From contig JAIWNI010000001.1 of NCBI GenBank assembly GCA_025331435.1, forward strand, positions 602,440 through 666,439: a DNA stretch of 64,000 bases, given 5' to 3'. This DNA is from Choanephora cucurbitarum (lineage: Eukaryota; Mucoromycota; Mucoromycetes; Mucorales; Choanephoraceae). The notes under the pieces were generated by a model. It did no database searches. It was given only the letters and a program-made list of their open reading frames with translations, and was not told where the DNA came from. Position numbers and translations under genes: made by a program. Positions 11,724-23,816 of this stretch are shown in pieces (position 1 is the stretch's first letter; every line of letters starts with the position of its first letter).

Positions 11724-12643
11724 GAATTAGTTATTTAAAGTGGAGTAAGTCTGCATAAACCAAAAAAAAAGGAGACTTGGAGGGACGGCTTGTTAAGGAC
11801 AAAGTGATTTTCCGAAAATGACAATAGATTCAAAACAGAGGCCCAATCATTCTCCAGCGAACTTGATTTATTTTTGGATATTTATTTTCTCAGAGTAAGA
11901 AGAATTTATAGGCCGCTCTATATGAAGACATCTTATTTGAACATATGAAATATGTTACACGTTTGAACGATTTGATATCCTATAAAGACCTCTTGTTTGA
12001 AGACTTGTTTTAGCAAACGGGTGTGTGGTTTAGCCAGTTATTTGCAAATACCTTTGGAAAATCTCACTCAAAAAGCTTTTTCCTTGAAAGGAGATTCTAA
12101 ATAAACTCTGAAATCCTTCCAAACAATTTGTCCGTAGCTATGTGAACCTGCTTATTTTCCTCCAATAAAAATAGATGTGACTACCAAATATCTAAATGTA
12201 GAATCTTATCTTTCAATCCTAACAGGCAAAATAGATTGCACGATGCACTTTGGCTTGAGTCCTTGATCTTGTTTACCTCTTGTCAATGCAGATGGCCTTA
12301 ACTGAAGAACATATCCCAAACAGACCCACCAAAGTAACTTGAAAGTCTTTCTTAAAACTCCGTGCACCACTCAAAATATCCGCCCTCTCATTCAAACTCA
12401 TATCTAAGGGCAAAATAAGTAAATTAGGTGGTGAGCAGTCACAAGCTAGCCACTTGACATGGCACCGAGAGCAACTGTATCTATTTTTTTTTATATCTCA
12501 ATCAAACTAACCATCTCTTTTTGGCAACCCACTTTCCTATTCATACTTATTACCATTATTGGGTTTATCTTTTCTTAAAAAAAGGAAAATATAAGCTATA
12601 AAAGACAATACAGCTCTATTTGAATATACAAACATAGTCAAGT
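11724..12643. other. Divergent intergenic region
   Basis: Promoters of the unidentified minus-strand gene and the MADS-box gene. AT-rich, no coding signal; a TATA-like element lies near the right end. Confidence 0.5.
12597..12602 (+). promoter_or_regulatory. TATA-like box of the MADS-box gene
   Basis: TATAAA lies 42 nt upstream of the start codon. The position implies a very short 5' UTR, which is usual in these compact genomes. Confidence 0.4.
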
Positions 12644-13695
12644 ATGAACCACAACCAACTTCCTACAGAAGACCCACTTATCAAAAAAGTGAAAATGGAT
12701 GACGATGACAATGACTCGGGAGATGACTCTGATGTAAAGCCCTCCAGACGTTCTGGCAGAAGAAAGATCAAGATTGAGTATATTGAAGACAAAAACAGAA
12801 GACATATTACCTTCTCTAAACGTAAAGCAGGTATTATGAAAAAGGTAAATGATAAACTTTCCCCTATATAGTTTGATTGTCTCATTTTGTTGTTTAGGCC
12901 TATGAATTGAGTACGTTGACAGGTACACAGGTTCTTTTGTTGGTGGTATCTGAAACTGGTCTTGTCTATACTTTTACTACTGTTAAGCTCCAACCTATCG
13001 TTACTAAGCCTGAAGGAAAAAATTTGATTCAAGCCTGCTTGAACGCGCCTGATCCAATGTCAAACGAACAAGCTGTAAGTTACATAAAAATAACCTAAAG
13101 AAAAAAGGAAACTGATCCAATTAAATAGGACAATGAATCAACTTATAATCCAGGAAACAATACTGGTGGCTCTTCCCGAGCTGATGTTGACAAAAAGCCT
13201 GTTTACGAAGATTCTAAGCTAGAAACAGTTCCTCAAGCTAGTGCCCCACCTCCACCACCTCCTTCTCAATCTACACCCAACGCATACAACAACCCTGGCC
13301 CTGCTGGCAATAGTGCCTCTCCATATCAACCACCTTATGGCTCTGGCTCTGCACCTTCAAGCATGCCTCCCATGGTTCCCAATACCTATAATGGTCACCC
13401 TAGTTACATGAGTCATCCTTATCACTCTCAACAACAACAGCAACAACAACAGCAGCAGCAATCCCAACCACCATCAAACCAGCCTAATCATTCACCTCAA
13501 CAGCAGCCTTATGGTCAACTACCTGCACCTGCTTTCTATGGTAACCAACAGCAACCCCCTTATATGTCGCACCAACAACAAGCACCACCACCACAACAAC
13601 ATCACGGCTACTGGTCAAACAACTCTGCCAGTCCTATTATGAGACAACCACAAGAAGATGAAAAAGTTAGAAGAGGTCTTCCTCCTAAAAACTAA
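12644..13695 (+). CDS. SRF/MCM1-type MADS-box transcription factor
   Basis: Nuclear DNA-binding regulator of the type I (SRF-like) MADS class that binds CArG-box DNA as a dimer. Three exons (12644-12844, 12898-13074, 13129-13695) give 314 residues. An acidic leader (DDDDNDSGDDSD) precedes the MADS domain, about residues 37-95: RRKIKIEYIEDKNRRHITFSKRK, then AYELSTLTGTQVLLLVVSETG. The first intron splits the MADS box after MKK. The C-terminal half is low complexity: proline-rich, Gly/Asn-rich and with a glutamine run near 13427-13460. The motif spectrum fits Mcm1/SRF rather than the Rlm1/MEF2 class, but the assignment within type I is by eye. Confidence 0.9.
13427..13463 (+). repeat. CAA/CAG repeat encoding polyglutamine
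   Basis: Run of CAA and CAG codons inside the last exon of the MADS-box gene, giving about eleven glutamines. Mixed codons make it less prone to slippage than a pure repeat. Confidence 0.8.
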
Positions 13696-13864
13696 AAAAG
13701 AAATGATGCTATCGAACAAATAAACTTTTTTTTTATTTCCCAGTTACTAAATAGGTTATGTTCACTTCTTTTTTGCAGATTCAATTCCAGTTTGACGTGT
13801 GTGTTGAGTTGTAATATTAGTTTACATATAAGAGTCTTCATTTTGTTTTTTTGAATGAGCAACC

Positions 13865-16800
13865 ATGAGCTCGATTCGCATGGAAGCAAGTACAGCAACT
13901 ACTGAACAGCTGGAAGTACAGATCAACAAACGCATCAAGACAGGTAGCACTCTTCCCATAGACCTCTCTTCATTTCCTTCTCTAAGTGTTTGTTAGACCA
14001 TCAAAGCACTCAATCAGACGATGATCTATTTGATGATGATCTTGATATTCAGGAGATCGATCTGTCCGCCATTATGGCCTCTCGAAAACCAGCTAATCAA
14101 AACCTCAGTGTTAGTTTTGAGCATGCACCTGTAGAAGGACTAGGCGATCTATTGAATACCACTGAGAGCAACCCAAAACCACCCATCAACTCTGTAAGGT
14201 TTTGAGAGCTATCTATCTATAGTTTGCTAAGTATCCTCTTATTCAAATAATAGCAATCAAAGAGAAAAAAGTTTACGCGCTATCTTGTGGCCAACGTAAG
14301 ATACAGCACTTATGAGATACGAGAGAGCCAGTTTACTGAAAAGGTAGTTTTTCAAAAAAAAAACTACTGTATGCTAAACACCTTACTTATCTTACAAAGG
14401 TACTGACACTTGTACAAGAAGAAGCGAACTGTGCAGTCACAGCTAGACTTCGACAAGAATGGGAGCATACAACTGTTGCTATTGGTGATGTGGTTCATGT
14501 ACCTTATACAGACACTATGGAAAATGATATTGTGATAGACAATCATCAAAACTTCATTGTTGTACATCCTGACAAGCTTATTTCGTGTACAGCCGTTGCT
14601 GATAGTTTTGCTTGCATTCGCAAAAGTGTGCTGCAAATGAAAATCAGAGGTGCAAGTGAATATTCTGAGGCTTTAGTACATGGTAACATTATTCATGCTG
14701 TGTTGCAAGAGGCGTTGATCACCAGGGATTTTTCACTCAAGTCAATCCGAAAGAACATCTCAAACACAATAAAAAACTCAGTAGAAGCACTTTACGCTAT
14801 TGATCAAGATGAACAGACAGCAAGCACCATTTTGACCACATATGCTGACAGTATACATCAGTTCGGAATGCTTTATGTCAACGATAATCCAAAACCAAAT
14901 GCTAAAGTAAGCAAAGACATGGGAGCCAACGCCGAGAAAGAATTAGGCTGTACATCAGTAGCCATCTGTAAAATATTGGACATTGAAGAGCACCTTTGGA
15001 GCCCAACATTTGGTTTGAAGGGAATGATTGATGCATCTGTTCAATTAAAACTAAGCCCATCCAACAAGGTACTGACTATTCCCTTTGAACTCAAGACCGG
15101 CAAGACATCTCGCTTCTTGACCAACCGAGCCCAGACATTATTGTATACCTTATTGATGAGTGATCGATATGGTAAGTGAGCATAGTGCTTACAAACAAAC
15201 GTGTTGACTTACATTTTTGGCAACATAGATATTGATGTTAGAGCTGGTGTATTGTATTACTCAAAAACGAACAGCCTCTATCTTGTGCCTGCCTTACAAA
15301 ATGATCTACAATCCCTTGTTATGGCAAGAAACCATCTAGCAGTAGCTGAACGCAAATCTTCTATACCACCTATGATCAAAGATATGCATACTTGTCAATA
15401 CTGCTACCTTAACCATGCCTGCACTATCTATCACAAATCAATTGAATTAGGTACATCCAAAACAAGTGAACTGCACGATCTATTCGACAAGATGACAGGT
15501 CATCTAAGCGATTCAACAACTGAGTTTGTACGCCATTGGTGGAATCTGCTGGACCAAGAGGAGACAGATATTGACTACGTTCGAAAGGATATCTGGAGTC
15601 AGCCTGCCGAGATTCGCGAGATGATGGGTCAGTGTCTCTCCAACATGAAACTTGATGCGAATGCTAGCCAAATCGACTCTCAGGCTTCTCGATGGCGATA
15701 TTGCTTTGTTCGTACACCTCAACAGCCTTTAGTGTGTAGCATCTCTGTAGGCGATCCAGTTGTTGTTTCTAGTATGGAAGGACATATCAACTTAGCTATG
15801 GGGTTTGTGACCAAAATCAGTTTGTCTGACATTCATTTGACATTGAATGAACCTCTACGTATTCCGCCTCAAACGGATCTTGGCTTCGATGCTGAACATA
15901 ACCAAAACTTTTATTCGTTTGTTGGGGTTCAGAACAACCTAGCTGAATTTTACAATCGCTCCAAGATTTTATACCGTATTGACAAAGATGAAATGTCAAC
16001 AGGTATGAGCCTGCTGAGAAACAATCTAATTATGCTGGTTGCAATAGCCAGTGAAGACGATCATTCTGGTGAGCGATTGCGTGAATTGATTGTAGATATG
16101 AAAAAACCTGAATTTAGTACGGCCGCACCACATATTTCAGCCACTTCCAAAATGAATCCAGATCAACGCAACGCTCTTCGACGTGTCTTGCAAGCTAAAG
16201 ACTATTCATTGATCCTGGGCATGCCAGGCACAGGCAAGACAACGACCACTGCTGAAATCATTTCCTATCTTGTTCAAATGAACAAGTCTGTCCTGGTCTC
16301 TGCTTACACTCACACAGCTCTAGACAACGTCTTGGTCAAAGTTCGCGAACATGGTGTTGATGTGTTGAGATTAGGTAATATTGATAAAGTCATGCCTTCG
16401 ATGCGCGATTGTGTTCCTTCTGTCAATAGCACAATTACTTCTGTTCATGAAATGCAAGAATACTACAAATCCAAAAGAGTGGTTGGTGTTACCTGTCTTG
16501 GTATTGGCGAGTAAAGTATTTCTTCACCTGCATTGAATGGTAAACAGTGACTAACATTGGTTTTAATTAGCATTATGCTCCAAAAACGACGATTTGACTA
16601 TTGTATCATTGACGAAGCATCGCAAATTACCTTACCTACCTGTATTGGCCCTCTTCGGTATGCAGATCGATTTGTGCTTGTAGGCGATCTTTACCAACTA
16701 CCACCTATCATCCGCAACAAGGAGGCTAAAGATGGAGGACTTGACAAGTCACTTTTTGCTACTCTGGCAGAAGCAAGGCCTGAATCGATTTGTTACTTGG

Positions 16801-17756
16801 AGCATCAATATCGCATGTGTAAAGAAATCATGGATGTATCTAATTTGTTGATTTATGACGGCAAATTGAAATGCGGTAGCCATGCTGTGGCTCAAAAACA
16901 GTTGAGTTTACCCAATATTAAGACGGGATTACAAGAGATGCACCAGAGTACTTCTTGTGCTGGTTTATCAAGCTGTTGGTTGAAATCTGTTGTGGATCCA
17001 AAGTAAAAGATAGCAATCAGAATAGACAAGTGGAAAGACTAATCATCAGATTTTCTTCTTCGATTTCTTATCTTTTAGTCGCAAAGTTATTTTTGTTGAT
17101 ACGGACAAGTTACAAGTGAAAGAGAGCAGGCCTTTTGGAAGCTATGTACAGAATGATACTGAAGCAACATTGATTGAGCATACAGCAGAAGCTCTTCTAA
17201 ATTGTGGATTAAAACAAGAGCAATTGGCCATCATCTCAGTTTATCGCTCTCAGCTACGCTTAATATCGCAGTTGCTGAAAAAGAGATCAAAATTGGAGAT
17301 TGCCACGATCGACAAATATCAAGGACGCGACAAAGAATGCGTGATTCTTTCACTTGTGCGTAATAATACTCAAGGCAATGTAAGTGCATCAAACAAAAAT
17401 GCAATATTCTGTTATTTGACTTTTTACACGCTTATCTTGAATAGACTGGTGATTTGTTAAGAGACTGGCGTCGACTGAATGTAGCTATTACTCGAGCAAA
17501 AAGCAAGTTGATTTTGTTTGGTTCACTTTCTACTTTAAAGTCATCTGCTCTTTATAGCCATCTGATTGACATGTTTGAGCAGAAAGAATGGATTTACCAC
17601 CTTGCTTTTGGATCAGAAACGATGCATCTTGTAAAGGAGGAAGAGAATGAAAGACAGATACCCAAAGATAAAAAGACACACAAAACTTTCTCTCTCACAA
17701 CAAGAATTCTTAAAGAAAACCAAATCTTGAAAGAATTGCATCAATTTGCATCCTAA
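13865..17756 (+). CDS. DNA2: Dna2-type ATP-dependent helicase/nuclease
   Basis: Processes long flaps in Okazaki-fragment maturation and resects double-strand breaks. Eight exons: 13865-13943, 13997-14193, 14254-14343, 14400-15171, 15229-16510, 16571-17002, 17079-17379, 17445-17756, total 1154 residues. The nuclease domain includes FACIRKSVL and LVHGNIIHAVLQEAL, a PD-(D/E)XK-like core ending FELKTGK, and iron-sulphur cysteines in HTCQYCYLNHACTIYH (CxxCx5C). The SF1B helicase has Walker A GMPGTGKTTT (about residue 710), TCLGIG, FDYCIIDEASQI, LVGDLYQLPPI, LEHQYRM, IDKYQGRDKE and LNVAITRAKSKL. The length is close to metazoan DNA2 and shorter than budding yeast because the N-terminal extension is short. 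The MADS gene stop is 169 nt upstream. Confidence 0.93.
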
Positions 17757-18035
17757 TAGACACATCAAGGCAACAATTTACTTCATTCAACAAACACAAA
17801 GCAATAGTTCACTTAGAACATTTTTTCAAATCACCTAGAAACAGACTAACGATTCATCAAACCGATTAAAGAATGCAATTATTACTTCCGTTTTTGTCCA
17901 AGTCTACTAAATTTCTATTGAGCTAGAATGTCATGCGATAACTGTTTTTTCTCTCTTATGAATGACTGAAAATATATAAGCAGCACTTATATTGAAGCCA
18001 GAAAAATAAAAGAAGAGATTAGTTGTATATATATT

Positions 18036-20106
18036 TTACTTTTGAGGTGAATGCATTGAAAAGCGACCATAATGAGTGCTTTTTCGTCTAACTAGGCTTT
18101 TAAAATCGCGCAAAACGTTGGACTTGGAAATGGATGGTATCAGATGTGAAGAACAATTCCTCTGTTCATTCATGGGTTCTGAATGGCTGTCATGAAGAGT
18201 TTGATAGTGAGTTGTATTTAGAGATTTGGGACATGTGTTGCCTATGAGCGACCTTCGTTGATCTAGACGACTAAGCGATTTTGTTGTATGGCTGGCTTCA
18301 TCTGCCATATCCATTAGATTTGAAAACAAATTCGCTCGAGCCTTATTGATTGGCACAGCAAATTTACTTGATTTTAGAGCTGCATTCTCTGCATTTATTA
18401 CTAACAACAGACTCTACGTGAATAGAAATTTTCTTATGCAATTGGCACTTACATTTTAGCATCAGAAAGGATGCCAAGTATTTCGGGTCATAGAAGATAG
18501 ATGAGGGAGGTAATGCTGGTGTAAATGGCTCAATGTTTTTGTGATGGAGCACTTCGACCCTTTGTAAAAAGAAATCAGAAAAATGTACATTCAAATCTTG
18601 CAAAGCACTTACCTCCATGTTTGGTTATCATCGACATATTCGGATTGAACAACAATAAAAACATGAGAAAGTTGCGATTGAATAGCACTTGGATTGAATG
18701 TTTGATTTTTTCCTTCCATAAAAATAATGCATACAATGTCTATAGAAGTATCGAGTAAGAGAGGCGATCTTGCCGGCGTTATTATGATGACAAATGCTGA
18801 TCATACCATTTCCAATGTATCTCTTTTTGTGTATCTGCTGAGGATCGGTTTCTCTAGATGGCATTAATGGTGCAACATGATACATAATTTCGAACTCCCG
18901 CCATGTGGAAGCAAATGAGATTTTCCCTGATTCTCCTGCTAGTTATAGCAATATTTTTGAGTGATACTATGCCTCCTCATTTTCTTTTTCAATATATTCA
19001 TTAACTTACTTTTTGTATCTAATCCTGCAGCAAATCCCTTATAGCCCTGAAGCTTGACAGGCTTTCCGATAGCATGCAAAAATGTGTTCAAGCCTCTTGA
19101 AACTTTTGAGTTAGATAGCCATTGGTCCTCTGTATCTTGACCATCATGTATTGTCATTACACCAAACTTGTATAACCTAGGCATCTATAAAAAGTAGACT
19201 TAATTTGATACGTTTGATTTTCCTTCTTGAAAACGTTTTGTTGTTACCCCCAATTTCATCGTACTTCAACAATCCTTTCTCTAATCCAGATAAAATAGTA
19301 GTTTCTGCAGAGAACTCTCTAAATTGTTTAAAGTCAATAGTATGGTAAAGCAATAAAAGAGCCGCTCGAACTGATCGATCTGTATGATACTGATTTGATC
19401 CATGTATGCCTGTAATACTGGTCAGAATGACAGACGAAAGGCTGCGTAACGGTCTCTTTTTCTTTACATCATGCTCAATATCCAATCTAGACAATTGGTT
19501 TGAAGCTCCAAGCTTCAACATAAGCTCCTCTACTCTCTTTTCGTCTATTGTATGACCTATTAAGCTATGCTATTTCTATCTTGTTAAAGATAGGTGATAT
19601 GCCATACATAGACTGTCCTCACCTGTTTTGTACGGACAATAATGCGATATAAGGCGTCTTCTTCTATCTCTTTGACGACAGAAACAATAACGTGATTGCC
19701 GTTCTGAATGGTGCCTATCAACGTTTTATAAGGCTTCCCAATAAAATACTTTCTGAACCAACAAGCCGTCTCGTCGATTTGATCTGGCCAAATATTGCTA
19801 TAATCATTTTCAACTGGTACATCTGAAGCTACTTCTCGAACAAAATGCGATGTTTCTGATGTAAAATGATCACATGTATCTTTTTCTGACACCAAACACT
19901 TTAAATTTTGTTTTGTTTGCTTTTTTAATTAACACGGTCCTTGTAATCTCTCCAAATAGCAACAATATTACCGGTGATTTTTTAACATGATTCATGTAGT
20001 TATATTTGTCTGCCAAAGCTTGGTATGATTCTGAAGATGGCATACTTCTATCTAAACTATACGTGTATTGTTCTAGTGAATCAAAATAATTTTTGACAGT
20101 GGTCAT
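18036..20106 (-). CDS. Rap/Ran-GAP domain protein (Rap1GAP/SIPA1-like)
   Basis: GTPase-activating protein for Rap-type small GTPases. Exons on the minus strand: 20106-19972, 19898-19623, about 19556-19248, 19184-19010, 18938-18807, 18739-18613, 18559-18453, 18400-18036, about 540 residues. RapGAP marks: LYKFGVMTIHDGQ, LDTKTGESGKISF, WREFEIMYHVAPLMPS, the Asn-thumb segment KKRYIGNDIVCIIF, FNPSAIQSQLSHVFIVVQ and the tail KLINAENAALKSSKFA. Rap1GAP has His in RHIGND; here it is Tyr (RYIGND). Oddity: exon 3 cannot be joined to exon 2 or exon 4 in frame with the best consensus sites. The last ~80 residues are Ser/Arg-rich and look disordered. Confidence 0.85.
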
Positions 20107-21593
20107 TGCATCAGTTTAGCATGAAAATAGAAGATAAAGACGAGGAAAAGAATGAAATAGAAAAACAAAGAGGAGAGAAAGAGTAAAGGAAAGGTTGACA
20201 ATATTCCGTCTGCTGTAATCAATCCAATAACAGTCTGCAAAAGTTTTAAACCCAACACAGGACACAATTCATGCATAATGATAAGTGCTAAACAGTGAAG
20301 CAAAGCTTTCTATGAGAAACTTTTCTTTTTGCTTTCAGCCTCTCTAGACAAATAGAAAGAGAGAGTGTGTGTGGGAGAGGACAACAAACAAATTAGTTCA
20401 ATATCGTTTAACACAACATGAGCCTCAAAGTAAATACTTTTAAGCCAAAAGGAGATAGGCTTCAGACAGTATTGGTAAGCATAGTATGTTTAGCCAGACT
20501 TGATATAAAATTAACTTTTCAACATGGATAAGGTTTACAGCTGTAATTAAGTTTGGTTCTAAAACTAGTAATAAGATGTCCTTGTTGAACTTAAAGTTCT
20601 TGATCCACTTTTTGGGTAATAAACATAGGATGAAACACTTTGTACGTTAGCTGCCAAATTTTATAAAACTGATAGATGCTAAGGACGTATACCATTCGTT
20701 GAATGCCAGACAATAAAGAGAACTAACTGGACTAGCTATTTCAAGTTATTCGAAATTCGTTTACTCTCCTATCTCTTCCTCCTTTATGACTTTTCTTATT
20801 GGTGATATTCATTATCTTACTGTGTTTTGACGACCAGGTAATTCGAGACCTCCAGATAGTTTGTTTTTAACGCCTAATAATATATCAATCCTTTTTTTAA
20901 CCATGAACCACGTAGCATATAAGGAAGTCAATTATTCTGTCACTTTCTTTAGCTTCTCCTTATTATCGAGTATAGCACAAAATCCCTTTACGTAATATGT
21001 CGCTCTCTTATTGAGCTACTTGTATTCCTTAGTTAGCTGCGTGTTGTATGGAAAGTGAGCATGATTGAAAAAAGTAATTATTTAAGGGGTCATATTGACT
21101 GTTGTAGTACAACCTGCAACGCAGGGCCTCTCGTTATAATAGGAAATGCCATTTATAGAATAAAGTAATCAGCATATGCCGAGCAGAGAACAACAATAAA
21201 GATGTACTCTATTTACATCGCGCTTTTTAGCCTCGTTCTAGCCGTAATCATATTCGAACATGTATCGATTAACAAAAGAGTTTTATGCTGTTTAGGTGGT
21301 TCATAACATTAGGGCTTCTCGTGGTCTATAGATCACTTTAGTATGTCAAATCGAGATCCACAGATGGTAAGCGATCAGAACCATAACAGTATACCTCAAA
21401 TAAATGAAGCAACTTGTATCTATACTGATTGATCAATTTAAAAAAAAAACTTATCAGAAACATATGTGATAAACTAAAGATGTAACAGAGTAATAATTGC
21501 TCTATCATAAAAGGCTTTTTTGATGTTTTTTTATTTATTAAATAGTAAGCTAAAAGGACATGAAAGATAGAAGGTGTTGGATAAATAAGTATT
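20107..21593. other. Intergenic region between RapGAP and G alpha
   Basis: About 1.5 kb with no supported gene. It holds the RapGAP promoter (right of 20106) and the G alpha 3' flank. AT-rich; no repeat or RNA gene was recognised. Confidence 0.5.
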
Positions 21594-22710
21594 TTACAAA
21601 AGGCCTACGGTACGCAGGTTTTCATGCACAACAATATCATTTACTGCGTTCATTACAAACTTGATTTGCTTTGTTTCTGTTGCGCATGTCAGGTGTGTAT
21701 AGATTTGTTTAGTATCTGCTCTTGTATTCAGTGAGACAAACTTTTGTAAGAGGTATTGGCAGGCTGCATCATAATTGTTGCCTCCTTTGTAATCTGGAAA
21801 GAAGTCGCCTAGTGGACTTCTAGGTAACTTTTCGGCAAACAAGTCAATCTTATTCAGGAAGAGAATGATAGATGTCTTGATGAACCATCTAGAATTACAT
21901 ATAGAGTCAAACAATGTCAGTGATTCTTGCAAACGATTGACACTTTCATCTTCAAACAAGACTTGATCATATTCTGAGATAGCAACCAAGAACACCAGTG
22001 CCGTAACATTTTCAAAACAATGTATCCATTTTTTTCTTTCTGAACGTTGACCACCTACATCAAACATACGATATGTAAGATCACTAATTACAAAGGTAGT
22101 TTCGGTAATGCCTGTCGATTTGACTCGAGATCTCAAGACGTCTTGATCACTTGGCATATAGTTTTGCTGTCCAATACGAAGAATTGAGTCGAAATAGCTT
22201 GATGAAAGTGTCAGTCAGTTTCCTGTTACATGTTATTCTAAAAGAAGAAACTTACTATTTCGCTGAGTCATTAAGTTGAAATTCGTTTGATCGCTGTACA
22301 CACTCTTGCACACCAGGGTCGTCCCAAAGAGAATCGATAGCCTCTACTAATTCATGGCCAAGATAGTCGATCTGAGGAGGAGCTTCTAGAACAAGTCGTT
22401 TGTGCATTTCATTTTCAGGATTTCTGAAGACAATACCCAAGTTTTCCATTGCTTCAAGAGTGACTCTCATAGACTGCATTGTATTACTGAAGATAACTTC
22501 CTTGAAGTTCTCTCTCTCTTCTGGAGTGTAACCTCCATCATGAATTAGTTTCATTTGCTTCAAAATGGTTGATTTTCCAGATTCACCAGCACCTAGAAGC
22601 AACATCTTGATCTCCTTTCTAAGGTTTGCTCGATCGCGCTTGATTTGTGCATCGATTTCTTGATTTCTCTGCTTTTCTTCTACTTGTTCGGTCGAGTGAC
22701 AACAGCCCAT
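21594..22710 (-). CDS. GPA: Heterotrimeric G protein alpha subunit
   Basis: Membrane-bound GTPase switch coupling seven-helix receptors to effectors such as adenylate cyclase. Two exons (22710-22256 and 22197-21594) give 352 residues, the usual size. N-terminus MGCCHS has Gly2 for myristoylation and Cys3/Cys4 for palmitoylation. G boxes: GAGESGKST (40-48), [12 protein letters not shown] with the catalytic Arg, [20 protein letters not shown] and TCATETK. The last six residues are RTVGLL, so the Cys four from the end found in Gi-type subunits is Val here and the pertussis-toxin acceptor is missing. Start chosen at the myristoylation signal. Which fungal Gpa group it belongs to cannot be settled by eye. 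Confidence 0.95.
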
Positions 22711-23816
22711 GTTTCAAGTTTATGTAAGGATAAAGTACGAGCGTTTTTATTTTTCTAGGAGGTTATGTCGATAGTAAGAAAAAACGAGAAAAACAAAACA
22801 AAATAAAAAACAAGATTATACTTGTTCTATATAAAGTGTTTTTCGAGCCCCTTAATGACATTGTATTTTTAAGGAGTAAGTATCCCGATTAAACAGGATT
22901 CAAGCATGTTATTTAAATGTGATAAACAAGTTTTTCTCTCATTTTAGAAGTTCTTAAGCCTGCTAGACAAGTGGTCCTCAAAAGTCACTTTTGAGCAAAT
23001 GAGAGTAACATTATTTCAGTTCGTTATTTAGGCAATTAGGCACAGACCTTTGTTGAATCATTAGCATTTGAGTAAAATTAAAACGAATGGCTTCAAACAA
23101 GTCAAGGGTTTTGTTGTTTGCTATGAAGATCAGCCTTGCTTTGTAATGTGTCAAAACTCTTTTTATTTATTGCTTCTTTTGCTCTATGCTTTCTTACTTT
23201 ACATTTCTATCAAAGTAAATCACTGGAGTTCTCGGAGATGAGCTTACTTTTATTCGCTTCGCATGATGGCTTTCCACAAGTATTTTGTACAACACTTTCC
23301 ACCTCAATAAAGTTTGTGTAAGCTTTTCTCCTTAACAGTAAAAAGATAGTTTACTGGGTAAATGTGCTCTGATGCTCTCTCTCTCTCTCTTTTTACTGCC
23401 TTTATCTTCACCATAAATAACCTTAACGTGATAAAAAAAAGATAATCATTTCATCTTTACAGTATTATTGACGGAGGCTGATTATTGAGGGAACATTAGT
23501 CCAAGCTTATGGTTGAGAATACAAGAGATCATTTAATTTTCAATTGATATAAAAGGTCTTATAGTAACATTTGCTTATCTGAGATTGTGCTTACAACCAT
23601 TGCCGTTTGTACTTCTTGAAGTACTGTACTGCTACTCCTTAAAATAAAATCCAACTTATTCAAGCATGTTATTGAAAAAAAACTGAAAAGCCAAAAGACT
23701 AAAAGACTACAAAAAAAAAAAGCAGTAAACAGTGCCCCTTTCTTTTCTTTTCTTTTATTCTTTTGCTTTGATTTATCTTATTTACTATTGGCCTAATAAA
23801 CCATTGATTGAATTGA
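22711..23816. other. Divergent intergenic region between G alpha and kinase
   Basis: About 1.1 kb holding both promoters. Contains a (CT)n tract near 23376-23394 and several poly-A/poly-T tracts. An open frame at 23136-23321 is hydrophobic but has no recognised motif and is not called. Confidence 0.5.
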
